Source: Rotaria socialis (lineage: Eukaryota > Rotifera > Eurotatoria > Philodinida > Philodinidae). From it: a stretch of 64,000 bases of DNA. Positions 1-15,087 of this stretch are shown in pieces; position 1 is the first letter of the stretch; every line of letters begins with the position of its first letter. The stretch is taken from the NCBI GenBank assembly GCA_905331475.1, contig CAJNYU010000030.1:434001-498000 (forward strand), in the 5' to 3' direction. Position numbers and translations under genes: made by a program. Below the pieces are notes generated by a model. That model saw only the letters and a program-made list of their open reading frames with translations. It had not been told where the DNA came from and ran no database searches.

Positions 1-1204
1 ATGAAACTAATGTGCTGTGCACACACACAATATCTAGAATAAAGTCATTTATCATTTTTTCCTGCCTTTTTCCGTTCTTTCTTTCGAACGTTTCTTTTTC
101 TCGTTTAACATCCATCTAACTGAAGTAGAGTGTCATCGCTCTTCCGATTCGTTCGGGACGTGATTCTGAATGTTACTACTACGTAGAAGCGGCTCGTTAG
201 TGTTTAAATAGCATCGATGCACTTAGGAAAATGTGACGAATCGACAATATGTGGGCAAGTAGATACCTCGATGTTATGTGGCCAGCTGACGCGCGTATTA
301 TTCTTATTCATGAGTGTTGCATGTATTTCATACAAGAATAAATAATAGCAAAAGACTTAAATTCAATGCCAAAGAAAAATATAATTTATCGAAACTAGTA
401 GAAACAGAATATGTCGTTGATGAGCCTTTTTCTCACGTATTTATTTCATCCAAAAGAAGGAAAAAGTGAATGATTTCATTATACTACCGTTTGTCTGCTG
501 GAAAATATTGAGCGGTAAAAACAAATTGATTGCATTATTAACAAACCTTGTCGTTTTCTAATCGAATGTTTACATTCACTTATTCAATAGCCTTATTAGA
601 TTTTATATATAGCTAGTGATATTACTAGTTATATTAGTAATCGCAGTTGGATCGTATGAAAAGAATTCTAATGAAATTGTTACAAATCTGATAGTAAAGT
701 AAATTTTCGTTATCAAGAAAATTGCTTTTACGGCTGCATTGTGCTGCATATGAAACAATGAAACTAAATGTATAGCAACAAAAAAAATGATCTATTGAAT
801 TTTTCAGCTGTCTGATTTATGGCAATTTATTAATCTATTATTTATTTTTCCTTTTGTGTAAGATGGAAACTACTGGAAATACTTGTTGTCATACTACTTT
901 GTTTATGCAATCAAAAATGAAATATATTTTGCACATATTCGTTAGAACATTTTTGACTAACAGAAAAAGTTCTTCCTTGAATAAATCGTTTTTGTAGCGA
1001 CACTAGCTGTATTGTGTAGGAGAAAATGAGCTACGCATACGATAACTACTACGTGAATGTTGGGATACTTTTTGAAAATACTTAAAAAACTGATTGTCAA
1101 GTTTTGATTTAGAAATTTACATGTACACAGATCTGAATAAGTATAGTCTATTTCTGAACGTTTAACATACCATTTCTGTAGAGTTATACGCACATATAAT
1201 TATA
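1..1204. other. AT-rich stretch without a recognisable gene
   Basis: Both strands are interrupted by frequent stops. The longest open frames are under 80 codons and have low-complexity composition with no family resemblance. No RNA gene or clear splice-flanked exon was seen. Confidence 0.6.
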
Positions 1205-1990
1205 GAGTACTCCAAGAATTCATTGAACAATAATTCGTAAAACTAAACTACTTATCAATTTAAATCAACTAATTTGTTTTCTAAGTGAAAGATACCACGG
1301 TGAAGTTTGCATTTGCGTGAAGAAACTTACGGTTCTCAATGTATTTCTTTTGAGTCGTATAAAAAGTCAGTCTTTTCAGTTTCTCAAAGAAAAAACATTT
1401 CATAATGTCTTAATGTCTCTGTTTCAAGTTATTTTGTTGGTTTTTTTTTCGGTGAGATTTATATCGACCGCATTTCGGGATATCGTTAATATTCATCTGT
1501 TTTATTGTCTAGGTGTAAAAGAAACCTACTAGTGTCAAGTCCAATGGTTATGAAACTTATAAAATCAAGTCATTGTTGGTAATTTATCAGTCATAGCTCG
1601 AAAATGTAAAATGACCGTATACGTTTCATATTTATCGAACTTGACACTACTGTTTGGTTTCTTTTTTTCAGCTAAGTAAGAAAACCAATGTATATTGACG
1701 ATATCCCGAAATATGGTTGATATCGGTCCGACCGAAAATCTAAATCAACAACACAATTTGAAACACTAAAAGAGAGACATTAAGAGAACATGAAATATTG
1801 TTTTTCTTGCCACTGAAAAAGACTGCTTTTTTTATAAGACTCAGAAGAAATACATTGAGAACCGTAAGTTTCTTCACACAAATGTAAACTTCACAGTGGT
1901 ATCTTTCACTTGGAAAGCAAATTAGTTGATTTAAATTAATAAATAGTTTAGTTTTATGAATTTATTTATCAGTGAACTCTTGGAACACTC
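1205..1990. repeat. Foldback (long inverted repeat) element, about 0.79 kb
   Basis: Two arms of roughly 340 bp are reverse complements of each other. The left arm runs from GAGTACTCCAAGAATTCA at 1205 to about 1550. The right arm runs from about 1620 to GTGAACTCTTGGAACACTC ending at 1990. Homology continues inward to TAGTGTCAAGT (about 1530) against ACTTGACACTA (about 1640), leaving a loop of only about 70 bp. The arms have diverged by substitutions and small indels, so this is not an assembly artefact of a fresh duplication. There is no coding capacity. It is probably an old non-autonomous foldback or MITE-like element, or a hairpin-forming repeat. Flanking target duplications are not clear. 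Confidence 0.85.
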
Positions 1991-3975
1991 TTTAGGTGTA
2001 TGTTCAACTTTCACCAATAGACTGAGCTAATTAAAATCTATTTTTATGCGCAATTTCAAAATCAATACTGGAAAATCAATACTCCTTGTAATTTTGCAGC
2101 TGATTCAGACACTCTTGTTGAACGCAACGCTGTAGAAGTGTAGTATCTCTGCAATAGTTAGCTACCATCAATAACTGCTTTCATGATATTCATAGCTCAT
2201 GTGGATCTAGACAATTCATACAAAGTCAACTGAAAAGCAACTAATCACTTGAAGGGTTTCCCTAATAGTATACAATCATTGACAATTTCTAAACTTTGCA
2301 TGTTGACAATAATAAAGATATCATATAGTATGATATTTTATTGCCAGAATTTAATCAACAGCTGTTATTCTTGATTGACCATGTTTAAGTTATGATCCAA
2401 GAGCCTCTGTTTCAAAACCATCACCTATTAGTAATTCTATGATTTTTGATGAAATGTCTTTTACAAAAATATGATCTAATGCAAAAATAAGTAACATCTT
2501 CGCGAAACTAAATGAAATACATCTTCTATTGGCAAATATTAGTTTAAGTGCAATTATCTTGTTGACAAGATTTTACTGAGACACTTAGAGAATTGACAGA
2601 ATTTAACTTTATCGATTCGAGTTGTTCTGAATGTAATTCGTTGATGGAAAATACACTAATTACAACTTTTTGAAAGCAGAATAAAAATCTAACTGAAAAT
2701 TAATATCAAGTATTGCTTTTCGAAGTTTATTGATCAATAAAACATTTTGAAAAATAAAGAAAACCAATTTATCATAATCAAATTATTATTTGTATATTTA
2801 TTTGTGTTATAAATTCTTTCTACGTTGCTTATAACCAATAGAAAAATACTATTAATTATAAATTTATTAGTCGAATATATTGTATCATTGTAGTTACCAA
2901 AAACAAAATATTGACGTTCTCATTGATTTTTTCCAAATCATTTACATGATCCATGTTAAATAATGTTATCATTACGTTCATTTCTCAAAAATTACATACA
3001 AAAAGTATTCTTCTATGGTTTCAGATATTAAAGAAGAATCAAGATATCTTGAACTTTCACTCAACGATGAAATAAATATCTATATGAAAATCATTGATAA
3101 CAAGGATGAATGATTAATTAAAATTTCAATTTTATTGAATAAATTCGGCATCACCATGTCACACTTTCCTATTCTCTTTAAGCCTATCTATTAATATGAA
3201 TATTAAATGGAACAATATTTATCATACTTTTTTATAACAATATGAATACATGGTATTCTCTAATATGTAATGCATTATAAAAATATATTACATGCGAGTA
3301 CGGTTTACCATCACTGCTCGATTGTTTTTGTACTTGGTAAATTATCATTGGAATATGCAATAGTCTCTGTTGGTTGCTGATAATTGAAAATCGATCTGTT
3401 TTCTGATTGCGTCAATTCGCTGGAAAAATCCATTGTTCAATATATGAGAACTAGCACTCATTACTATCCTTATTCGATGGAAACACTACTGTATTTCAAA
3501 AATCGATTTCTTTTTTGTACCTATACTACAGTGACATTCAGTGTTGGTAGATACTTTGTGTGAACTTTTGTGGCGAACTTTGTTTTCTTTTTCCTTTACA
3601 CAGTTTGACCTCTCTTTTTATCATTATGTGAATTTACTTAATCGTAGTAATGTTTTTTGTTATGCATAATTAAATTTCATATTTATTTTGTTGTTTATTT
3701 ATTGTTTGTAATAGAGAGAGCAAAATAAGTAAATATATTAGCCTGGCAAAAGAAAAAAAAAACTTTTATTGCTCTTATCGAGTACTCCAAGAATGACCTA
3801 TTTATTATTATTAGTATTATTGACGATTCATTTTTAACAAAATTATCTAGAAAAAATTATCTTTTTCGAAAGATATTTAATCAATTCTTATTATCGATTT
3901 TTTCTTTTATTATAAAAAATAACTAATGAGAATACACTATTATTTAGGGTAAAATAAATTAGAGTTTGTTGAATT
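1991..3975. other. AT-rich intergenic DNA without a recognisable gene
   Basis: No open frame of note is present. The only structure seen is a lone 15-bp copy of the foldback terminus (GAGTACTCCAAGAAT) at 3780-3794, followed by diverged sequence. Confidence 0.6.
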
Positions 3976-5921
3976 TTATATACTCAATATAACTCTAACA
4001 TCATTGTTTGAAATGCTGCCTTCGTTAAATAGCCAAAATGAAATAGTGTATGCTTCACCAATATTTGTTGCAAATTTTTGACTAATATAATCTGCAAATC
4101 CGACAGCTCCATCACAATAATAATAGACACCCAAGTGAGCTGCATAAGTTTGACCACCGAACGAAAAATAGTCTGATGTTTTCTGAATAACTCCAGCATA
4201 AGATGCACCGGCTGGATTACAGTAAACCCACGGCGAGAAAGATCCTGTTTCAAAGCCACCATTTCCTATTAATTCAACAGTTGGTGCCGAACTGCCAGTT
4301 ACAGAGATATCATCCAGTCCAAAAAAGCCAGCATCTTCACGTAGAGCAAATGAAATACGAGTTTGGTTAGCAATAGCCACATAAGTATATGTATATTGTC
4401 GATAAGGTATCATATTCGGACAACTTGTGCAGACAGTGAATACAGTGATGCCGGTCCAACCAGATGTACATGCATTGGATGTAATTGCTGAAAAGAAGAA
4501 AAAGACATTGAAATCAATCATAACTTGATTAATTTGTTTTAGTTACTTACTAACAGTTGTAGCACCTGTGGTGACTGTCGTTGTGGTTAAAGCTACAAAT
4601 AAATCAATTTGAAACTAGGAAATACGAATGAAAAATCTATCTACTTGTTGCTGAAGTGGTTGCTAAAGAAGAAAAAAGAAACAAATAAATAACATTTTAG
4701 CCTATCAGTGCTGCTTTTAACTTACAAGTCGATGTAATTGTAGTTGTTGAAGTACCTAGTCAAATGAAAGAAGAGATTTCAGTAGAGCTATCGAATCCAA
4801 ACTCACTTGTAGTTGATGAGGTTGTTGCTGAAAAAGATAACAATCAAAGAAAACTCCATTCTAGAAAGACAACTATTTAATTTGAGTTGTAGTTGATGCG
4901 GTTGTGGAAGTCGACGTTGACGTTGTTGTACTGCTTGTTGCTGATGTTGTCGTGGTTGTTGTTACTGATGTAGTCGTAGTAGAAGTTGTTGTTGTTACTA
5001 TTAAAATAAACAATGATCTCCGGCGAAAGATATATAACGAGATTAATGTGTACTTGTTGTATTAGTTTTCGGTAAGATTAACAAAATGATAGTTACTGCG
5101 AGAGCGGCAAGTATAATTGATAAAAGAAGACCTGCAATTAGACAAGCCCAAGGTGAGCAACATGGGTAGAAACCACCGCAGCATCGATGACGACCACGAC
5201 GACGACGACGACATTTTTCTTCTACAGTATTAGTAAGAGAAGCTCGTCGATTATTTTTCTCACATATGTCGAGAACGAATGGATTATTTATTATTTGATT
5301 TTTTCTTATAGTTGAGGTAGACTTGAAACTGTCTTTGAACGTATTTCTTGAAACAATCTTTGCTCGAATTTGATTGCAATTTAATTGTGAAGCACTTCTC
5401 TATGCAATTATTATTTCAATAATATACATTTCAATATAAGAACTAACTTTTTCAAGATGACTTGTTGCAGTCGATAATGCATGATTTTCAGAAGCCTAGA
5501 AACAGAAATATATTATATTATACTTATAAAAATTTAAAGATTTTACATGATTGGATATCGTCCTAGCAGATAATGGTATTTGTGAACCATGCTCAAGAAC
5601 ACTAAGCATATCATATAAAATGATTGAATAGGCATTGTTATGAGTAGAATAACCATTAGATGGTTGCCCTAGGCCGGCTGATAATTTTGGCTTATCATGA
5701 AACTTGTGACTAAAGCATGATGATATTCGAGATCGAGTAACTCGAACATTTGAGATTACTGTTTTATTCCGCTTGACTTTATCTGGATGAGAAACCGATG
5801 CTGTATGGGTACAATGTACCTTTAGATTTCTCATATTAATATGAATTTGATTGGATTCAGTTGCTTTTTGATCAAATCTTCTAACTGATGTGAGTGGAGA
5901 AGATAATTTTGATTTTGTCAT
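3976..5921 (-). CDS. Type II membrane protein with Thr/Ser stalk and jelly-roll-like ectodomain
   Basis: Exons run 5921-5547, 5495-5448, 5399-5054, 4997 to about 4880 (end unresolved), 4827-4807, 4755-4726, 4662-4645, 4592-4551 and 4487-3976. The N-terminal about 200 residues are basic and polar. A CRRRRRGRHRCC cluster and further cysteines come just before one hydrophobic segment (ACLIAGLLLSIILAALAV), so the N-terminus should be cytosolic. A Thr/Ser-only linker follows, suited to O-glycosylation. The last about 170 residues carry FALREDAGFFGLDDISV and NGGFETGSFSPW, then a YTISFWL strand, which resembles carbohydrate-binding jelly-roll modules. I recall this domain as common in bdelloid rotifer membrane proteins. 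Ligand and role are unknown. The fourth exon reads into TAG at its 3' end with no in-phase GT donor, so its border, and a possible short isoform, are open. Confidence 0.7.
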
Positions 5922-6742
5922 GTTTTATGAAAAATAAGATGCTACTATTTAAATAGCAGATACACATTTTTTGATAGTAAATTTTAGTAAACCGATGGAC
6001 ACTTACGAATTGATGAAAATGCTAAACAAAATATTTCCTAATACCTATAATACAGATTATGGAAGTACGCTAAATCTGGGACGTAACAGCTAGTCGACTT
6101 TTTCAATTGTAATTTTACTGACCATTATTTTCTTTTATTATATATACTTACATTTGGCATACTTTCAAGTGTGTTATATTAGCATATTAATATAAAACAA
6201 ATGATTCTGATGAATTCGAGCTTCTATCTATTTACATAAAGTTGAAGACAATCTCTTTGCTCATTAAGAATTCTCTCTTTATTAGGTCTAAAACATTGTC
6301 ACATGTTTCTACAAGATTATTGCTGAAATATAATATTATCTCCGATCACTATTCATTATTGTAGTCGTTAAAAATTCTGTTTTTTCTATAAACTTCAATA
6401 CCAAGTGATTCTTGTTCTATTTTAAGTAATAAACAAGAATATTCATATGGTAACATTGATAGTAAGTTTAAATTGATAATCTTTCATAGAATTTGAGACT
6501 CTTCATGAACAATCATACAAGTAATGAAATTAAAAACGAAAATCTTCAGCATAAAATAGACAATCATACCAAATAAGTCAACAGACTTTTTTCCAACTAG
6601 ATCACTAGTACTAGTATGATTCGTTTTATTTTATATTTCCTAGAAGATGCATGACAGCCGACATAGAAATACAAAAAAACAATGAAAAAAAAAGAAACAA
6701 AACACACATAACATAATTGTTCTAATACATTTATTGGTACTT
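5922..6742. other. Intergenic, nothing recognised
   Basis: This 0.8-kb AT-rich gap lies between the hsp60 stop and the start of the next minus-strand gene. It presumably holds the hsp60 3' UTR and the downstream gene's promoter. No distinct element was identified. Confidence 0.5.
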
Positions 6743-9612
<2,870 letters not shown>

Positions 9613-10046
9613 ATGGTGAGTTCGATAAGAAAAGAAAAAAATTTTAATAGAAAGAAAAATTATTTTTATCTAGGCATCGTCAGCATTGAAACGTATTATT
9701 CCATTATTTGATCGTGTACTTGTTGAGCGATTTGCAGCTGAAACTAAAACGAAGGGTGGAATACATATACCAGAAAAAGCCATAGGCAAAGTACTCAATG
9801 CAACTGTCGTTGCTGTAGGAAAAGGTCTCAAGCAAAAGGTAAATTTTGATCTTTTCATCTTTGATTGCTTTTTTTTTACTAGGAATGATTATTTTTTTTT
9901 ACTTTTAGGATGGTAATCATGTACCAGTGAGTGTTCAAGCTGGCGATAAAGTTCTATTGCCAGAATATGGTGGTACCAAAGTTGAAATAGATGATAAAGA
10001 ATACTTTCTCTTCAGAGAAGCCGATATTCTTGCTAAATGGGAATAA
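9613..10046 (+). CDS. HSPE1: Mitochondrial 10-kDa co-chaperonin Hsp10
   Basis: Exons 9613-9615, 9674-9838 and 9909-10046 give 101 residues, against 102 in human. The product forms the heptameric lid that caps Hsp60. Family blocks are RIIPLFDRVLVERFAAET, the mobile-loop region TKGGIHIPEKAIGKVL, ATVVAVGKGLK, and the C-terminal GDKVLLPEYGGTKV with YFLFREADILAKW. The first coding exon is just the ATG, followed directly by a GTGAGT donor. The start is secure because ATG joined to GCATCG gives MASSALKRIIPLF, aligned with the animal N-terminus. A shorter in-frame start at 9686 would lose the first strand. Confidence 0.97.
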
Positions 10047-10545
10047 TAAATTAGTTACGTTTTTGTTAGCAATTTTTTTTGTATGCTTAGGCAAACGATT
10101 TGTTGTCGTTATTTACTGTTGCCCTATGACTTTGATACTTATTAGGTAAAACATACTTCCAGGGCTTTTTTTTTATTCTATTAATAAAACAACAGAAAAC
10201 AAAGCACTCCATCAACAATAGCTAATCCTATTTTGAGAGTTCTTGATAAATACAATACAACATATTATGTATTCAAAGTCTGAACATATATATATATATA
10301 TTATTGAAGGACTAGTTTTCAATCTAGTAACAATTTTTCCGATGAATATTTTACACATTTGAATGCAAGTTATTAATCAACAACAAAAAATTGAAGTGTT
10401 TATCTATCTTAGTCCTTTGTTTAAATATATATATATGATTATGAATTGTTTGGTGTTTATCTTATCAGTTCATATAAAATATAGGTGAAGAATTTCTTTT
10501 TCTTTTTCTCATAAATGGTCTGATTAACACAGAAAGAAAAATGTA
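10047..10545. other. Convergent 3' flanks of hsp10 and the PTB-like gene
   Basis: This is half a kilobase of AT-rich DNA between two converging genes. It holds a short (TA)n tract near 10286-10302 and another near 10425-10435. AATAAA occurs at about 10181. No gene is seen. Confidence 0.6.
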
Positions 10546-13465
10546 TTATGGAAAATATCCAAGCGAATGTTCAAGTGATTGCTGCTGTTGTTGTTGACGT
10601 TGTTCTTCGCCATAGAGATAAGCACCTTGATCTGTATGACGTAAATATTGTCGATAATCAATTGGTAATTCTGTATCACCAATTGAAAATGAAGCAACAC
10701 GTTTTGGTTTTGATTTAGATGCAGAAATATTGAATTTAGAAGAAAGTGAATGAAAATTCGAATTCGATGTAGATGGATATACTTTCGTATCATTTATGAT
10801 ATCTTCTCTTGATTTAAGTATACATGGTACTCGATGATCATCATCAGTAGATTTCAGTTTCTTATTGGAGACATTTGTATTAATTTGATGAATATTGATA
10901 GAAGCTTTTCTATAAAAGTAAATTTCTTTTTTTCGAATCGTTGCCATCACGAAAAATAAAAAAACAATTTTCTTACGTTTGATTATTTTGTAATTGTTGT
11001 ACAAGCGAATAAATATTTTGATCTTGATCTAAGCATGGTGTTGATTCATAATGATTATTATTATTATTATTATTATTATTAATATGATTATATTCATGAT
11101 TTTGTTTTGCTGGTAAAAAATCTAATTTAATAAAACCATTTATTAATTGCCCATTTGGAGAACGAAAAAATATATTTTCATTACTATCGGATGAACGCAT
11201 TGTTATATTTTCACGTAAAAATTTCGGTACGTAGTTACCAATATCACCATAAGGATTAAGTAAAATTTGTGGTCGAAACAATTGACCATCAACCATTGAA
11301 TTTAGTTTTTGTTGATTTGGAACATTATTGATTGCTGTAATAGATTTTGTTAAACGCTTTTTATTATGAAAATAACGTTTTTTATTCATTGTACTGCCGT
11401 CTGAATTCGATGTTCGATCAAATGATGCTTGACGTTTAATAGATATTTGATTTTTAATTTGTTCACTAGCAACAATATTTAATAAATCATTAACAATTTC
11501 ATCAGACTCATCTTGTATTTGTGATGATGCTTTTATAAAATGCCGTTGTTTTAATGTTGAACATGGTGACGACATACAATGAATGTCTTTGTTCATAGAT
11601 AATACTTTAGATGTGTCATGAAAAAGAAGAGGATGTTGAACATTATTTATTGGTAACGGAGACGACGAGAAGAGATTACGAGGGCAATTTGTTGTCAAAT
11701 AGGCAACATCATTTGAATTGACATTTGCAGGCAAATGATTATTCTAACAAAATAAAAAGAAAAGAAAAGAAAAGAAATGTTTGTAGAAAATTTACTTGTT
11801 TATATTTTTTTGACTGATTATCAATGTGTCGATGTTCCATTGTTGACATAGGTCGATTTCGTTGAAGATATTTAGTTCGATTTTCTTTTGTTATTTCATT
11901 ATTATTATCATTTGTATGTATTAACGTTGTTTTGATTGATAACGTGGGACTCATTGTTCGTTGAATTATTAATTTACGCATCATACAACACAAATCAAAT
12001 GCTGTTGATTCACGATGTAAATCAAACACATGACAATCAAGAAGCGAACTTGAACTGCCAAGATCAGGTTTTCGTATAACAAACAATAGAAGTGGTGGAT
12101 GACATGATGTTGATCGTGAAAGAATATTGTATTGGGATTTATTAATTTTTGTATAAAGTGAATGAAAACGTTGTTGATGTTCATAGCCTATGTAATAAAG
12201 GAAAAAAACAATTTCGTTCATTCAAATTGAAATAGACAATCGATTGCTATTTACATATAGATTTGAGGATGTGTTTTTGAAGAAGTAGAAAAATATCATG
12301 TAATGAATTACATAAGAACAACAACCGATAAACAAATACATATGTTATCTCGTGAGTAAATAGTAAATTTAATGAATATAATCAGTGCATCAGTCTAGTC
12401 TAGTCAACTCAACTCTTTTATGTTATAAAAGAAAACTAATTTTTTTGAAGTCATATTCCTATCAGATAACTATGTAAAACAAAATCATAAAATTTGTTCC
12501 GTTATTGGTTACAAACCCAAAAAGAATTATGAGCATTTCTTGAAATGTATAGGTTATGTTTATTGTATGTCAAATAAGGAACTGTTGAGATAAAACGTAG
12601 TCTATGTACATAACGAACGTGTTGTTTCTATCAAAGTACGTTAAAATTCAAAGCGGATATAACAAGACGATCAAAGAAATGCTCATAATAAAAACAGAAG
12701 AAAATCTATCACAAGTGATCTTATCATCAATTCTACATTGATCACATGTATTCTATTATCGATCTGCGGGAAGTATATTTGCTTAGAATTCATTCGATAC
12801 TTAATTTTACTAACTTACTATCATATTGAACTTATAGTTTTTTTTTCTATACAATTTCCCCTTCTTGTTATTTCTCGAAAATACGGTCAAGAGATCTTAT
12901 CATTTTATGGTGTAACAAAAGTTTATAATAAAATTGTGAAAACTAACTAAAATGAACAAAAGAACATTTTAAAATCAGTTGAAATCATCTTTATTTACAA
13001 GCTTGTTAGCAAACGTTTAACTATTTTATCCAATGATATATTCATTATTACAAGTCACTAGTACCGAGTACAACTTGGTTACGAATAGACACTCCGATTT
13101 TATGAATAATGCTTTTTGTATTAAAACTTACCGATAGGTAAAAAAGCAGCTTGTACACTTTTATGTTGTGGATAGTCTGTATTACTGATCATAAATGATA
13201 GCTTCAGTAATTGTATATCAACAATTGATTCAAAATTTGAATAAATTAATGAACGTTTTCTTTTGACAGTTGAATCATGTTCAAAGATTAACAAATCACA
13301 ATCAGATATTATAATACGACGTTCATCATGAATTCGTTCTTGAAAGTATGTCATATATAATTCACGTAATGGTTTTTGAAATGACATAAAATTTAATGGA
13401 GATTTTCCTAGTAATATTGCACCTAAATAAGGTAATTCTATTGAGTAGACAACTGAAGATAGCAT
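10546..13465 (-). CDS. PTB/PID-domain-like scaffold protein with Asn/Gln-rich tail
   Basis: Four exons (13465-13132, 12187-11796, 11743-10977, 10909-10546) close in frame to 618 residues. Residues from about 10 to 205 look like a phosphotyrosine-binding fold. There is an early YLGAILLGKSP strand, a central RRIIISDCDLLIFE strand pair, and a final CHVFDLHRESTAFDLCCMMR helix, which is the usual PTB ending of Cys-His-Val-Phe followed by an amphipathic helix. The rest is low complexity: Ser/Asn/Lys-rich, an (N)n tract from ATT/AAT triplets near 11055-11090, and a (Q)6 run near the C-terminus. No nuclear or membrane signal was seen. I could not assign a subfamily; FAM43 and Dab/CCM2-like adaptors were considered but do not clearly match. 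Intron 1 is 944 bp. The first exon might not be the true 5' end if an upstream exon exists. Confidence 0.7.
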
Positions 13466-15087
13466 TCCGGTATTGAAAAAATTAAAATAAACTTGAATTT
13501 TGTATTGCTCGATGTGACAATAATGACATTGACAAACGTCGGGGTGACAGTGGTCTACCGATAATTGTATGTATCTACGTGTGAACCTTGCATTTATACG
13601 TGAACGAGACAGATGTTCAACAAAACGGTGAAGAACGATGGATCACATACGTGGTGAATATTTATTAAACAAAGAGTAAAAAGAAAGAAAGAATCCGATT
13701 AAACGAGAATGTGCTTCTCGTGATGAACGTAGGATCATATTTTAGTAAGTTAAACATTGAAAAGAACAAAAACGAAATTCAAATCGTATGCATGAGAAAC
13801 AATGAAGATGAAGTTCAATTAATTGATTAAAGCATACTTAGTTAGAAGAAGCAGAAGAAGGAAATCAAGATAAAGTTAACCATTGTGTAGTTGGCCTGAT
13901 CTTAAATGTACTTATTTGAAGGTTTCATTTTTTAGTTTAATCTTTACGATTGATTAATTTTGCGGTCTGTTTTCAAAATTGTATTTTAATATCAAATAGT
14001 TTTGTTAGTACCATTCAATCCACTAGTATGTGTTTAGTTGTCTTTCTATCAGTAAGAGAAGTTCATTCAGATATATTTTTATATACTAGCCGTGAAGTAA
14101 AAAATCCATTCTCTAGATTTGGATTAAGTCTCGCATGATTCAACATCGAGAACAACTAATTTATTTCAAGTAGATATGCATCTCTTTGCCATATCTTAAT
14201 AAGATAAACTCGCATACTTTTTTCTTGAAACTTATTTTTAAATCTACAACAATCTTGATTTCAACCAAGGAAGGTAAATATTATACTTTTTTACGCTTAG
14301 GATAGCTAAATGATCTTATTCATTTCTGGAGATCGAATAGATTTAACAGTAGATGTTCAAATCGGCGAGCGATAGAGATGTTTTTGAAATTTTCAAAATG
14401 CCCCTATCTGTGTAGCAGGTGAATATGTTGACTGAGCAGAAAAAGTGATATTTTCTGCGTTCGACACTCGATACCACATATGTTGTGATTTAAGTAGTAG
14501 CAATAAACAAAACTTTACCGATTGAAAAGAGGGTCTGAATGATTTCTCTACTCAAATCTTAAGAAATTTTCATTTTTTTTCAAAGTGAAACTACTGAGTT
14601 TTATACGTATTTTTGCTCACGAATTATGATAAAATTGCTCGTTCGCCTGCAAAATTCGATCAATTCAAACAAAATTTTTCTATGCTATCTTGTGAGCCAT
14701 CGTTTTCTCTCTACACTAGATGAGGGTGTGGCCCATGCCTTAAAAATATGAATAAATATGTCTGACAAAGATTTCTTCTGCAAGGCTTATTTAATAAACA
14801 TAAAAGAGAACGAAAATGCATTTTCATTTATCTAGAAGGTATGAAAATGTTAGTGTTTTCTTTTTCATTTTGCACTATATGCGCTGTTTATTTATGTTAT
14901 TTATAATCTATCTTGTAAAATTTTCAATTCATGCTTGCTTATTGCTTATTGACAAGTATGTATGATATGCGGCACTATTGCCAATCAGCTTGTGTCTACT
15001 TTTGATTAATGAATAAAAACCTATTCTGAAAGTTTTATTTATTTTAATCAACAAGAAAGAAATGGAAAGAAGTCTTTTGTTGTTTCA
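13466..15087. other. Intergenic, nothing recognised
   Basis: The space between two minus-strand genes contains only short frames with no family resemblance, including a 62-codon frame at 13950-14138. It presumably includes the promoter of the PTB-like gene and the 3' UTR of the transporter gene. Confidence 0.5.
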
